Shown here piece after piece: positions 55,034 through 64,000 of a stretch of 64,000 bases of DNA. Numbering within the stretch: position 1 is the stretch's first letter; every line of letters begins with the position of its first letter. A program made the translations under genes and the position numbers. The notes under the pieces were generated by a model. That model saw nothing but the letters and a program-made list of their open reading frames with translations. It had not been told where the DNA came from and did not search any database. Origin of the DNA: Enterobacter sp. 10-1 (GTDB lineage: Bacteria > Pseudomonadota > Gammaproteobacteria > Enterobacterales > Enterobacteriaceae). The DNA lies in the NCBI GenBank assembly GCA_002270295.1, contig NISF01000004.1, forward strand, positions 1 through 64,000, given 5' to 3'.

Positions 55034-56428
55034 ATGACGATATCAGACGTCGCATCTGTCCCATATCCGCGAGGGGCGCAACTCAGCCATTTTATTCATC
55101 ACGCACATGAAATTCGCATCCCTGCCCCGGTTCTGCATGAAGCGAAACGCGCGTTGATCGATTACCTCGGCGTGGCACTCGGGGCGGTGAATGACGATGC
55201 GGTACGGGCGGTACGGCAGGTTGCCCGCGTCTGGAACGCGACGGGCGAGGCGCGCATCCTGCTTGGCGGAACGACGACGCCGGGGCTGGCGGCGCTGATT
55301 AACGCCACGATGGCGCACGCGGCGGATTATGACGATACTCATCCCGCCGGGGCGGGGCATCCTGGCGGCCCGTGCTGGTCGACGGCGCTGGCAATGGCGC
55401 AGGCGCATCCGGTCAGCGAGGAACGCGTGCTGAAGGCGTTTATCGCCGGATTTGAAGTGATGGCGAAACTGGGCGGCGGCTGGGTGCCAGGCGTCGGACG
55501 CAATCTGCAGCGCCGCGGCTTTCATCCGACCTCGATCGTCGGGCGAGTCGGGGCTACGGCGGTAGCCTCTTCAATTCTCGGGCTTAACGAAGCACAAATA
55601 CAAAACGCGCTCGGCGCGGCTGCGACCATGATGGGTGGACTGCAAAAATCCTCCGGTACCCACGGCAAGCCTTTCCATGCGGGTAAGGCGGCAATGGACG
55701 GTATTCTTGCCGCGCAGATGGCGTCCGAAGGTTTTGTCGGCGCGCACCATTTCTATGAAGCCGACGGCTGGGTAAAAAACTTTATTCAGGACGGCAGCGC
55801 GGAGCTCCCGCCGCTTGATTTCGGCGAAAGCTGGGAACTGCTGACCAATGGCTACAAGCTGTATGCCAGCTGCCGTGGAACGCATGCCTCCATCGAGACC
55901 GCCCGCCAGCTTTACCCCCAGCTTAAAGGACGGAAGATCGTTCGCATCAAGGCAAAGGTGCATCCAATGGGAATGGTGAACGCGGGGATCCTCAATCCGC
56001 AAACGCCGCTGGAGAGCAAATTCAGCATTCCGCACTGCATTGCGCTGGCGCTCAGCGGGTACGCGCTTACCGATACGGATTTTACGCCGCAAACGGTGGC
56101 CGATCCCGCCGCCCGCGCGCTGCTGCCGCTAATGAACGTGCAGGCCGTTGAGGGGCAGTCCGCTAGTTCGGCGTTTATTGACGTCTGGCTGGAGGACGGC
56201 GAGAAACTTCACGCCGCGACTGAGGTGTATCGCGGCCACGCGCAAAACCCGTTAACCGATGAGGAGCTGCACGCCAAATTCGACTCTCTGGCGATTCCTG
56301 CTCTGGGTGAAGAGTGCAGCAGCGCGCTCTACCAGGCCGCCGCGCATTTTGACAGTCCCGGCTCGCTGGCGCAGATTACCGCGCTGCTGGCAGGCGACAA
56401 CGCCGACTTTAGTAAGGATACCTATTAA
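55034..56428 (+). CDS. MmgE/PrpD-family protein, first copy
   Basis: This 464-residue protein is of the MmgE/PrpD superfamily (2-methylcitrate dehydratase, cis-aconitate decarboxylase, iminodisuccinate epimerase). The helical core has ALIDYLGVALGAV, the AHAADYDDTHPAGAGHPG active-site loop and SSGTHGKPFHAGKAAMDGI; the lid domain has NGYKLYASCRGTHASIE and VRIKAKVHPMG. It starts an operon of eight genes (to 62806) and ends with a one-base TAATG overlap to a paralogue. The substrate is unknown but is probably a branched or hydroxylated dicarboxylic or amino-acid-like compound. Confidence 0.88.
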   Translation: MTISDVASVPYPRGAQLSHFIHHAHEIRIPAPVLHEAKRALIDYLGVALGAVNDDAVRAVRQVARVWNATGEARILLGGTTTPGLAALINATMAHAADYDDTHPAGAGHPGGPCWSTALAMAQAHPVSEERVLKAFIAGFEVMAKLGGGWVPGVGRNLQRRGFHPTSIVGRVGATAVASSILGLNEAQIQNALGAAATMMGGLQKSSGTHGKPFHAGKAAMDGILAAQMASEGFVGAHHFYEADGWVKNFIQDGSAELPPLDFGESWELLTNGYKLYASCRGTHASIETARQLYPQLKGRKIVRIKAKVHPMGMVNAGILNPQTPLESKFSIPHCIALALSGYALTDTDFTPQTVADPAARALLPLMNVQAVEGQSASSAFIDVWLEDGEKLHAATEVYRGHAQNPLTDEELHAKFDSLAIPALGEECSSALYQAAAHFDSPGSLAQITALLAGDNADFSKDTY

Positions 56429-57750
56429 TGACCATCGCCCGACAAATGGCAGCAAACCTGCTGCGCTTCTCGCGCCAGACGTTTTCACCGGCAGCGCAGG
56501 AGCTGGCGCGAACCGCCATTATTGATACGCTCGGCGTAACGCTGGCAGGTGGCGTGCAGGACGGGGCGGAGAAACTTCGCCATGTGATTGCGCCTTCTGC
56601 GGCAGCCGGCAAAAGCCGCGTTTTTGGTACCGATTTGCGCCTGAACGCGCTGGATGCCGCGCTGCTGAACGGCGTATCGTCCCATCTGCTGGATTTTGAT
56701 GATTCCAACTCCTGGCTGCATGGGCATATTTCTGTCGCCGTGCTGCCCGCCGTGCTGGCGCTGGCGGATCAATATGAGATTAACGGCGAGGCGATCGTGC
56801 GTGCTTATCTTTGCGGGTATGAGACCGCCGTGCGGATGGGCAAAGCGGTCAGCCCGTTCCAGTACCGGCACGGCTGGCATCCGACGACGACCGTGGGGAT
56901 TTTTGCCGGTGTTGCCGCCTGCGCCGTACTGCTGGCGTTAACGGAAGAACAAACCGCGACGGCGCTATCAATTTGCGCGTCATTATCTTCCGGCATTAAA
57001 TCCAACTTCGGCAGCCAGACCAAGGCGCTGGTGGTGGGGCAGGCGGCGCGCAGCGCGGTCATGGCGGCCCTGCTGGCGCGCGAAGGCTTCAGTGCCGGAC
57101 AGACGGCGTTTGAGCACCATCACGGCTATTTCAACGTTTTCAACGGCAGCGACAACGTCGACCCATCCGCGCTGACCGAATCCTGGGACTGTACGCCGTA
57201 CATTCTTGATACCGAAAAGAGCAACAACTTTAAATATTTTTCCTGCTGCTACGCCATCCTGTCACCGGTAGACGGCGCGCTGGCGCTGCGCGAGCAGACG
57301 GGACTCAGTCCGCAGCAGGTGGAGCGTATTGAGGTGCAGGTCCATCCGATCCGTTTCCCTCATATCAATATTCCACAGCCGGAGAATCCGCTGGCGGGGA
57401 AATTCAGCCTGCATTATTGCGTGGCGCGTGCCTTTGTCGCGGGCACCCTGACGCTGGACGATTTTATTGAAAACACGCGTTTTGCCGATCCGGTAACCCA
57501 GGAATTATTGCGCAAGGTGACGCTGAGCTGCCATGACCAGCCGACGACCCACAGCGCGTACGTGACGCTGACCGCCACCGACGGACGACAGTTTCATCAG
57601 CATATCGCGGGAGCCCGGGGCTCCAGCCCGACAAACCCACTGCCGGAAGGCCTGCTGGCGCAAAAATTCCTCGATTGCGCTGGCCGGGTGTTGTCTCCTG
57701 ACGATGCGCGGGGGCTGCATGCGCGCCTACTGCAAGACGACTATCGCTGA
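56428..57750 (+). CDS. MmgE/PrpD-family protein, second copy
   Basis: This 440-residue paralogue of the previous gene is too diverged to be a recent duplicate. Marks are FDDSNSWLHGHISVAVLPAVLAL, RHGWHPTTTVGIFAGVAAC, SNFGSQTKALVVGQAARSAVM and FKYFSCCYAI in the lid. Two different family members side by side suggest two steps, or a heteromeric enzyme. Translation is coupled to the first copy. Confidence 0.87.
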   Translation: MTIARQMAANLLRFSRQTFSPAAQELARTAIIDTLGVTLAGGVQDGAEKLRHVIAPSAAAGKSRVFGTDLRLNALDAALLNGVSSHLLDFDDSNSWLHGHISVAVLPAVLALADQYEINGEAIVRAYLCGYETAVRMGKAVSPFQYRHGWHPTTTVGIFAGVAACAVLLALTEEQTATALSICASLSSGIKSNFGSQTKALVVGQAARSAVMAALLAREGFSAGQTAFEHHHGYFNVFNGSDNVDPSALTESWDCTPYILDTEKSNNFKYFSCCYAILSPVDGALALREQTGLSPQQVERIEVQVHPIRFPHINIPQPENPLAGKFSLHYCVARAFVAGTLTLDDFIENTRFADPVTQELLRKVTLSCHDQPTTHSAYVTLTATDGRQFHQHIAGARGSSPTNPLPEGLLAQKFLDCAGRVLSPDDARGLHARLLQDDYR

Positions 57751-57761
57751 GCGGAGCGGCC

Positions 57762-58523
57762 ATGACATTACAGTTAATCCCCGCCGATATTTCGCCGCTG
57801 TTTGCTGGCGTTATGGTGTTTTGCAGCTTTTTTACCTCGGCGCTGACGGTCGCTATGGGCCTGGGCGGCGGCACGGCCCTGCTGGCCGTGATGGGGCTGG
57901 GGATGCCGGTAGCCAGTCTGATGCCGGTCCACGGGATGGTGCAGCTGGGATCGAATCTCAGCCGTACGTTCATTCAGCGTATTTACGTCGTCTGGCCGCT
58001 GGTGCTGTGGTTTTTGTTGGGCAGTGCCGTCGGTATCGCTCTCGGCGCGCCGCTGGCGGCCGCGATTCCGGACAGCTTGGCGCGTATCGCGTTAGCGGCG
58101 TTCATCCTGTGGACGGTTTTTCACAAGCGTGGCGAGGCGAAGCCGCTGAACAAGCTATTTTTCGTCATCGGCGGCGGGATCAGCAGTCTGGGGACGATGA
58201 TTGTTGGTGCGACCGGCCCGATGGTCGCCGGGCTTATCAGCTCTCAGGGGCTGAAACGGCAGCCGCTTATCGCCACACATGCGACCTGCATGGTGCTTCA
58301 GCACGGGCTTAAGATTCTGGCCTTCGGCCTGATGGGGTTTGCCTGGTCCGCATGGCTGCCGGTGCTGACGGCGATGATCATCAGCGGGGCGCTGGGTACC
58401 TGGCTGGGCTCGCGGCTGCTCGATAATCTGCCGGAAAAATTGTTTCGCATGGTGTTCAGGCTAACGATGCTGCTGTTGAGCGCACAGCTGATATGGCAGG
58501 GCGTGCAGGGATGGCTGAGTTAG
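57762..58523 (+). CDS. TauE/SafE-family sulfite/organic-anion exporter
   Basis: This 253-residue membrane protein has about eight helices and the internal repeat typical of TauE/SafE proteins (LGGGTALLAVMGLGMPVASLMPVHGMVQ and IGGGISSLGTMIVGATGPMVAGLI). Members export sulfite, sulfoacetate or other organic anions. It starts 11 bases after the mmgE/prpD pair. Its presence hints at a sulfur-bearing or acidic product that must leave the cell, but this is inference. Confidence 0.82.
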   Translation: MTLQLIPADISPLFAGVMVFCSFFTSALTVAMGLGGGTALLAVMGLGMPVASLMPVHGMVQLGSNLSRTFIQRIYVVWPLVLWFLLGSAVGIALGAPLAAAIPDSLARIALAAFILWTVFHKRGEAKPLNKLFFVIGGGISSLGTMIVGATGPMVAGLISSQGLKRQPLIATHATCMVLQHGLKILAFGLMGFAWSAWLPVLTAMIISGALGTWLGSRLLDNLPEKLFRMVFRLTMLLLSAQLIWQGVQGWLS

Positions 58524-58650
58524 ACCATTTTCTCATTTGTTCCGGCATATTCGTTATTTGCCAGGGGCTGGGGGATGCGCTGAACATAGTCAGACAAGTT
58601 GATAGAAAATATTAGTAAATATAAAAAATTAACCGGGAAAAGGGGCGATT

Positions 58651-59700
58651 ATGCGCAAAAGTATCAAAACGGTGGCGGCAATTCTGCTGATTGCGTCCGG
58701 GAGCTTCGTCCTCCCGGCGTATGGCGCAGACGCGTCCGCCAGCAGCGGCGAAACGCTGAAGAAAATTAAAGCTCGCGGAGAGCTGATTTGCGGCGTGCAT
58801 CCTGCGCGCCACGGCTTTTCCTCCATCGATAATAAAGGCAACTGGGTAGGGCTGGATGTGGATTTTTGCCGCGCGCTGGCGGCGGCCGTTTTTGGCGATG
58901 CGAGAAAAGTCCGCTTTACGCCGCTCTCTACGGCACAGCGATTTCCGGCGATTCAGTCCGGAGAAGTGGATGTGCTGTCGCGCAATATCACCGCGACCCT
59001 GACCCGCGACGTGTCGCTGGGTCTGAATTTCGCGCCGCCTAACTTTTATACCGGCACCGGCTTTATGGTGCGCTCCAACAGCGGAGTAAAGAAGATTGAG
59101 GACCTTGACGGCGCGACCGTCTGCATCACGCCCGGCAGCAGCACCGAGCAAAACGTGGCGCAGATCTTCACCTCCCGTCATCTGCACTATACACCGGTCG
59201 TGATTGAGAATAACAAAGAGTACGTTGCCGCCTACTTGGCCGGGCGCTGCGACGCGATCGCTCGCGACAAGGTTGCGCTGCCGGGAGTGAAAAACTTCGA
59301 CGCGGAAAAGCCGGAAGACCATACGATCCTGCCGGGTATCTATTCGAAGGAGCCGCTGGCCATGGCGGTGCGCAAAGGTGACGACCAGTGGTTTGATATT
59401 GTTAAGTGGGTGGTTTATGCCACTTTCAACGCGGAGGAGCTGAAGATCAGCCAGGCGAACGTGGACGAGCAGCTGAAATCCGCCGATCCGGATGTCCAGG
59501 CCCTGTTGGGCGTGAGCGGCGACTTTGGTCAGAAGCTGGGGCTGGATAATAAATGGGCTTATAACGTGGTGAAGCAGGTCGGTAACTACGGCGATATTTA
59601 TAACCGCCACTTTGGGCCGCAAAGCACGGAACCCCTCGATCGCGATCTGAATAAGCTATGGAACGACGGCGGCCTCCTGTATGGCTTACCGATTCGCTAA
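58651..59700 (+). CDS. AapJ-type amino-acid-binding protein
   Basis: This 349-residue periplasmic protein has a signal peptide (about 1-26, ending LPAYGAD). The family 3 binding domain is marked by LKKIKARGELICGVHPARHGFS, WVGLDVDFCRALAAAVFGD and VDVLSRNITATLTRD. This variant belongs to the general L-amino-acid (AapJ) group. It is followed by permeases and an ATPase. A GC hairpin after its stop may raise its abundance over that of the permease. Confidence 0.9.
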   Translation: MRKSIKTVAAILLIASGSFVLPAYGADASASSGETLKKIKARGELICGVHPARHGFSSIDNKGNWVGLDVDFCRALAAAVFGDARKVRFTPLSTAQRFPAIQSGEVDVLSRNITATLTRDVSLGLNFAPPNFYTGTGFMVRSNSGVKKIEDLDGATVCITPGSSTEQNVAQIFTSRHLHYTPVVIENNKEYVAAYLAGRCDAIARDKVALPGVKNFDAEKPEDHTILPGIYSKEPLAMAVRKGDDQWFDIVKWVVYATFNAEELKISQANVDEQLKSADPDVQALLGVSGDFGQKLGLDNKWAYNVVKQVGNYGDIYNRHFGPQSTEPLDRDLNKLWNDGGLLYGLPIR

Positions 59701-59707
59701 TCTGAGC

Positions 59708-59734
59708 GTCCCTGCGAGCAGGGACCTTTCTTTT
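59708..59734 (+). terminator. Intra-operon hairpin after the binding-protein gene
   Basis: GTCCCTG (59708-59714) pairs with CAGGGAC (59719-59725), and CTTTCTTTT follows. It lies eight bases past the stop of the binding-protein gene. Such hairpins often partly stop transcription or protect the upstream mRNA, giving more binding protein than permease. Confidence 0.6.
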
Positions 59735-59741
59735 GGTTTGT

Positions 59742-60980
59742 ATGCCCGATCCTGACATGATGAAACAACCAGAACACGCAAATACCTGCACACAATATCC
59801 CGCTGCGCCGACGCGGGACGCCGCGTTTCGTCCCTCCTCGCTCGTCGACAGCAAAACCACGCGCGCCTGGTGTTACCAGATCCTGCTGGCCGTACTGCTG
59901 GTGTGGTTTTGCGGATGGCTTTACAACAACGTGGTGGAAAACCTGCAAACGCAGCGCATCACCACCGGCTTCGGCTTTCTGAAGCAAAGCGCCCAGTTCG
60001 CCATCGGCGAAACGCTAATCGACTATACCCCGCGTGACACCTATGTGCGCGCGGTGCTGGTCGGTTTACTCAACACCCTGTATGTCACCGTCTGCGGCAT
60101 CGTGCTGGCAACCCTGTTGGGCTTCATCGTCGGTCTTGGCCGCGTCTCGAAAAACTGGCTGCTGGTGAAGCTGGCGGAAGGCTATGTCGAGCTGCTGCGC
60201 AACGTGCCGGTTATTTTACAGGTGATTTTCTGGTCGGTGGTGATCCGCAACCTGCCGTCGCCGCGCGCGGCGCTCGAACTGGGCGGTTTGGGCTATCTGA
60301 CCAACCGCGGTCTGACCTTTACCGTTTTGCAGGCGCACCCCGGCTGGCTGTGGACGTTTTGGGCGCTGCTGGCGGCGCTGGCGTTAAATATCGTCCTGTC
60401 GACGCTGATGCGACGGCTACGCGAGCGGCAAGGACGCCTGCTACCTGTCGCCCGCCTGCGCGTGGTGCTTATTATCGCTTTGCCGCTTTTGGCCTGGTGG
60501 TTAGGCGGCGCCCCTCATGCGATTGACCGCCCGGAACTGCGGGGCTTTAACTTTCGCGGCGGCTTTACCATCAGTCCGGAATTCACCGCCTTGCTGCTGG
60601 GTATTGCGCTTTATTCCTCCGCTTTTATTGCGGAAATCGTCCGCGCCGGGATCCAGTCGGTGCCGAAAGGGCAGTTTGAGGCGGCGCGTTCGCTGTCGCT
60701 ATCGCCCTGGCATGTGATTCGGCACGTCATTATTCCGCAGGCGATGCGGGTGATGGTGCCGCCGCTGGCCAGCCAGTATGTCAGCCTGGCGAAAAACAGC
60801 TCCATTGCCGTGGTGGTGGGCTATCCGGAACTGGCGAATATCAGTAATACCTTAATGAATCAGACCGGCCAGGCGCTGGAAGCGATCGCCATTATGATGG
60901 TGGTGTATTTGATTATCAGCAGCACAACCTCGCTGCTGATGAATATCTTTAACCGCTACGTCGCCATTAAAGAGCGCTAA
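59742..60980 (+). CDS. AapQ-type amino-acid ABC permease
   Basis: This protein of about 412 residues is longer than common permeases, as expected for the AapQ group, with extra N-terminal helices (VLLVWFCGWLYNNVV near 50-70). The HisM-type domain contains LLNTLYVTVCGIVLATLLGFIVGLGR and an EAA loop AARSLSLSPWHVIRHVIIPQAMR. The track-length frame opens with TTG at 59733; I prefer the ATG at 59742, and ATGs at 59757 and 59760 are also possible. Confidence 0.88.
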   Translation: MPDPDMMKQPEHANTCTQYPAAPTRDAAFRPSSLVDSKTTRAWCYQILLAVLLVWFCGWLYNNVVENLQTQRITTGFGFLKQSAQFAIGETLIDYTPRDTYVRAVLVGLLNTLYVTVCGIVLATLLGFIVGLGRVSKNWLLVKLAEGYVELLRNVPVILQVIFWSVVIRNLPSPRAALELGGLGYLTNRGLTFTVLQAHPGWLWTFWALLAALALNIVLSTLMRRLRERQGRLLPVARLRVVLIIALPLLAWWLGGAPHAIDRPELRGFNFRGGFTISPEFTALLLGIALYSSAFIAEIVRAGIQSVPKGQFEAARSLSLSPWHVIRHVIIPQAMRVMVPPLASQYVSLAKNSSIAVVVGYPELANISNTLMNQTGQALEAIAIMMVVYLIISSTTSLLMNIFNRYVAIKER

Positions 60981-60989
60981 GGGGGGGAA

Positions 60990-62054
60990 ATGCAACATTC
61001 GGCTATTTACTGGCTACGGCGTAATCTGTTCAGCAACGTTGCTCAGACTGCGCTCACCCTGGCGCTTCTGGCCCTGATTTTCATGGTTGGCGGCAAGCTG
61101 CTGCGCTGGGGCGTGACGGATGCGGTATTTACCGGCGGCGTGGAGCAGTGCCGCGCGGCGGCAGGCGCGTGTTGGGCGGTGATCGGCGAAAAATACCGGC
61201 CGATTCTGTTCGGGCTGTATCCTTATGAACAGCAGTGGCGTCCGGCGCTGGGCATGCTCATTTGGTTCGTCAGCGTGGGATTGTCGCTGTCGCCCGCGTG
61301 CTGGCACTCGCGGTTTTTGTGCCCGCTGTGGGCCGTTGCGCTGGCGGCAATGTCCTGCCTGATGAGCGGCGGCGTATTTGGCCTGCCGCCCGTTCAGTCT
61401 GCCGACTGGGGAGGGCTACCGCTAACGCTGCTGCTGTTTTCCGGCACGGTGGTTATCGGCATGCCCGTCTCGTTAGCACTGGCTCTGGGACGACGTTCGC
61501 CGCTGCCGTTTTTGCGCGGGCTGTCGGTGATCTTTATTGAAGGATTGCGTGGCGTGCCGCTGATCACCATTCTGTTTGTCGCGGTGAACGTGTTTCCGCT
61601 GTTTTTGCCTACCAATATGGAGATCAACAAACTGCTGCGGATCATCGTCGGCATCGCGCTGTTTTTCGCCTGCTATCAGGCGGAAGTCATCCGCGGCGGC
61701 CTGCAATCCGTACCGCGTGGGCAGTATGAAGCGGCGACCGTGCTGAACCTCGGCTACTGGCACACGACGACGAAAATTATTCTGCCGCAGGCGCTGCGCA
61801 TCTGTCTGCCGGCGGTAACCAACCATATTATCGCCGCGATGAAAAATACTTCATTCGTGATTATTATCGGCCTGTTTGACGTCCTTACCGCCACCAGTGC
61901 GGTGATGCAGGACCCGTTGTGGCGGCGCTACTACATCGAAACCTACGTCTTTATCTCGGCCATTTATATTTTGTTCGGCTTTATGCTTTCCCGCTACGCC
62001 ATCTGGGTAGAAAAACGCATTGATGCCAGCCACCACTCTGAAGGAGTCGCCTGA
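60990..62054 (+). CDS. AapM-type amino-acid ABC permease
   Basis: This 354-residue permease is the partner of the preceding gene. It has eight or so helices, a [11 protein letters not shown] segment, and an EAA loop [30 protein letters not shown] that contacts the ATPase. GGGGGGG precedes the ATG by two bases. It overlaps the ATPase gene by one base (TGATG). Confidence 0.88.
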   Translation: MQHSAIYWLRRNLFSNVAQTALTLALLALIFMVGGKLLRWGVTDAVFTGGVEQCRAAAGACWAVIGEKYRPILFGLYPYEQQWRPALGMLIWFVSVGLSLSPACWHSRFLCPLWAVALAAMSCLMSGGVFGLPPVQSADWGGLPLTLLLFSGTVVIGMPVSLALALGRRSPLPFLRGLSVIFIEGLRGVPLITILFVAVNVFPLFLPTNMEINKLLRIIVGIALFFACYQAEVIRGGLQSVPRGQYEAATVLNLGYWHTTTKIILPQALRICLPAVTNHIIAAMKNTSFVIIIGLFDVLTATSAVMQDPLWRRYYIETYVFISAIYILFGFMLSRYAIWVEKRIDASHHSEGVA

Positions 62055-62806
62055 TGTCCGTCGCATTACCAAACCCGATTATCGAAATGAACGCCGTCAG
62101 CAAATGGTACGGAAAATTTCAGGTGCTGAACAACGTATCCTTTAACGTGGCGAAAGGGGAGCGGGTGGTGATCTGCGGCCCGTCGGGTTCGGGAAAATCC
62201 ACGTTAATCCGTTGCATTAATCGCCTGGAAGAGCATCAACAGGGGCAGATCCTGGTGAACGGCATCGAAATGAATGACAACGTGCGCAATATCAACCGCA
62301 TTCGTTTGAGCATAGGCATGCTGTTTCAGCAGTTCAATTTGTTCCCGCATCTCAGCGTGCTGGACAACCTCACCATCGGCCCGCGGCTGGTGCGCAAGAT
62401 GAACCACAGGCAGGCCACGGAGCTGGCGATGCACTACCTGGAGAAAGTGCATATTGGCAATCAGGCGCATAAATTCCCGCTTCAGCTGTCGGGCGGCCAG
62501 CAGCAGCGGGTGGCAATTGCCCGTGTGCTGTGCATGCAGCCGGAAATTATGCTGTTTGATGAGCCCACCTCGGCGCTCGATCCTGAGATGATTAAAGAGG
62601 TTCTGGACGTGATGCTGGATTTGGCGGAGGGCGGAATGACCATGATCGTCGTTACCCATGAGATGGGATTTGCGCGCACGGTGGCGGACAACGTGATCCT
62701 GATGGCTGACGGGCAGATTGTTGAGTCCGCGCCGCCGGGACGCTTCTTCAGCCATCCGGAACATCCGCGCACCCGACAATTTTTGGAGCAAATATTGAGT
62801 CACTAA
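62054..62806 (+). CDS. AapP-type amino-acid ABC ATPase
   Basis: This 250-residue ATPase has Walker [10 protein letters not shown] (about 40-48), a Q-loop [10 protein letters not shown], the signature [15 protein letters not shown], Walker [12 protein letters not shown] and the H-loop VTHEMGFA. It completes the four-gene importer. Last gene of the operon. Confidence 0.95.
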   Translation: MSVALPNPIIEMNAVSKWYGKFQVLNNVSFNVAKGERVVICGPSGSGKSTLIRCINRLEEHQQGQILVNGIEMNDNVRNINRIRLSIGMLFQQFNLFPHLSVLDNLTIGPRLVRKMNHRQATELAMHYLEKVHIGNQAHKFPLQLSGGQQQRVAIARVLCMQPEIMLFDEPTSALDPEMIKEVLDVMLDLAEGGMTMIVVTHEMGFARTVADNVILMADGQIVESAPPGRFFSHPEHPRTRQFLEQILSH

Positions 62807-62888
62807 CCTAACCGCGCGCGTTGCTTTTGATTATTCCACAATAGCGCCTAAGGCTTTGCTACGGATTGTTCAACGCGCTGCGGCCTCT

Positions 62889-63090
62889 TTACTTATAGGG
62901 CCGCAAAGGCCACGGTTTGACGATAATATAGGCCATAAGCGAGCTGATGACGACACTAACATACCGCAGGAGGCCTGCAACAATGCTCTGCTCAGGCTCC
63001 GAGCCTGGGTAAGAAATACCATGACGTCCTTTTTCAATTTGCCCACCGATGGCGATACCCACAGCAAGCGTCAGTCATGTCGCGGTAAAA
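62889..63090 (-). pseudogene. Membrane-protein C-terminal fragment, family unclear
   Basis: The minus strand holds an open stretch with LAVGIAIGGQIEKGRHGIS, then VAGLLRYVSVVISSLMAYII and KPWPLRPYK before a stop at 62889. It has two hydrophobic segments and looks like the end of a membrane protein. A stop lies just upstream, so no intact gene exists. I cannot name the family. Confidence 0.4.
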
Positions 63091-63095
63091 TCATT

Positions 63096-63196
63096 TCCTG
63101 ACAGATGCCCGATGACCGGCAAAATATGCCTGTTCATGTCGGCAAGCAGACGGTCGGCGGTGTTCTGCGTGCTCTTATGCCATGCCAGCTTATTGC
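63096..63196 (-). pseudogene. P4-type integrase internal fragment
   Basis: The minus strand encodes NKLAWHKSTQNTADRLLADM and NRHILPVIGHL. This matches the core-binding domain of the intact integrase at 36.9-37.1 kb (WHKSNRTWSENHASRLLASM and NNHIFPVIGHL). Only about 34 residues remain. It marks a lost second integrative element. Confidence 0.8.
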
Positions 63197-63403
63197 ATCT
63201 GAACCGGATAAATATTCAAAAAAGAGGCATTAAAAAAAACGCTTAAGTCTCCTTAAGTGGGCTTCTCAAATATGAGCAAACACCTTGGGATCCACTTCGG
63301 AGTTAATGAAACTGCCGTTCGTAGTTGCTTATTCCATGTCTGTCAGAAACGACAGCATCCGTAATCAGACTCGCTTTTGCCCACATTAACGTCAGGATGA
63401 AAT

Positions 63404-64000
<597 letters not shown>

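Noticed and set aside
55043..57973. Long minus-strand frames opposite the mmgE/prpD genes
   Set aside because: GC-rich coding DNA gives long antisense frames; these are Arg-rich and lack start signals.
58612..59622. 336-aa minus-strand frame opposite the binding-protein gene
   Set aside because: It is an exact antisense of a well-supported family 3 binding protein, with His/Arg/Gln-rich composition typical of shadows.

Overview
The window is accessory DNA from an enterobacterium (Enterobacteriaceae such as Escherichia, Klebsiella, Citrobacter or Enterobacter). This is inferred from an IS911-like IS3 element, a P4-type integrase, an ICEKp/ICEEc-style virB-mob set and an E. coli-type RnlAB pair. 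No rRNA, tRNA or CRISPR array was found.

Region 1 (about 1-37.4 kb) reads as an integrative and conjugative element cut off at its left edge. From left to right it holds: the end of an IS3-family element; a Druantia-like phage-defence operon (DruA/DUF4338, a 941-aa protein, a 354-aa protein, and a DruE-type helicase cut short by the IS); the RnlA/RnlB RNase toxin-antitoxin pair; ardC anti-restriction; mobC relaxase and mobB coupling protein; an inverted-repeat-rich gap that is the best oriT candidate; a full MPF-T (VirB1-VirB11) secretion operon with VirB3 fused to VirB4, plus TrbM-like and EexN-like lipoprotein or periplasmic genes; a TraR/DUF2857/AlpA regulatory block; and a gene frameshifted at an A8 tract. 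After that comes AT-rich cargo: a six-gene operon (cupin, SDR, acyl-CoA-dehydrogenase-like flavoprotein, VAO-type FAD oxidase, tandem GNAT, MFS exporter) with a divergent alcohol dehydrogenase and LysR regulator. A tyrosine integrase (36.1-37.4 kb) closes the element.

Region 2 (about 37.4-49.5 kb) starts with IS110 and IS3 debris. It continues with a coherent catabolic locus: LuxR regulator, secreted amidase of the mandelamide-hydrolase type, AraC regulator, OprB-type porin, secreted GH3 beta-glucosidase, and an opposing operon of nitrilase, MFS carrier and FUSC-type exporter. Together these enzymes suggest use or detoxification of a nitrile-bearing beta-glucoside (cyanogenic glucoside). This is the strongest candidate here for an undescribed system.

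Region 3 (about 49.6-54.1 kb) is a graveyard. A decayed ISL3-family element with intact terminal repeats sits among fused fragments of an MFS pump, a peptide-binding protein, an Asp/Glu-racemase-family enzyme and a frameshifted molybdopterin oxidoreductase.

Region 4 (about 54.1-62.8 kb) is a GC-rich intact locus: GntR/FCD regulator with a TTGTATACAA operator candidate, two MmgE/PrpD proteins, a TauE/SafE exporter and a complete AapJQMP-type amino-acid ABC transporter. It looks like uptake and catabolism of an amino- or dicarboxylic acid. The window ends in remnants: a second integrase fragment and a truncated IS3 element.
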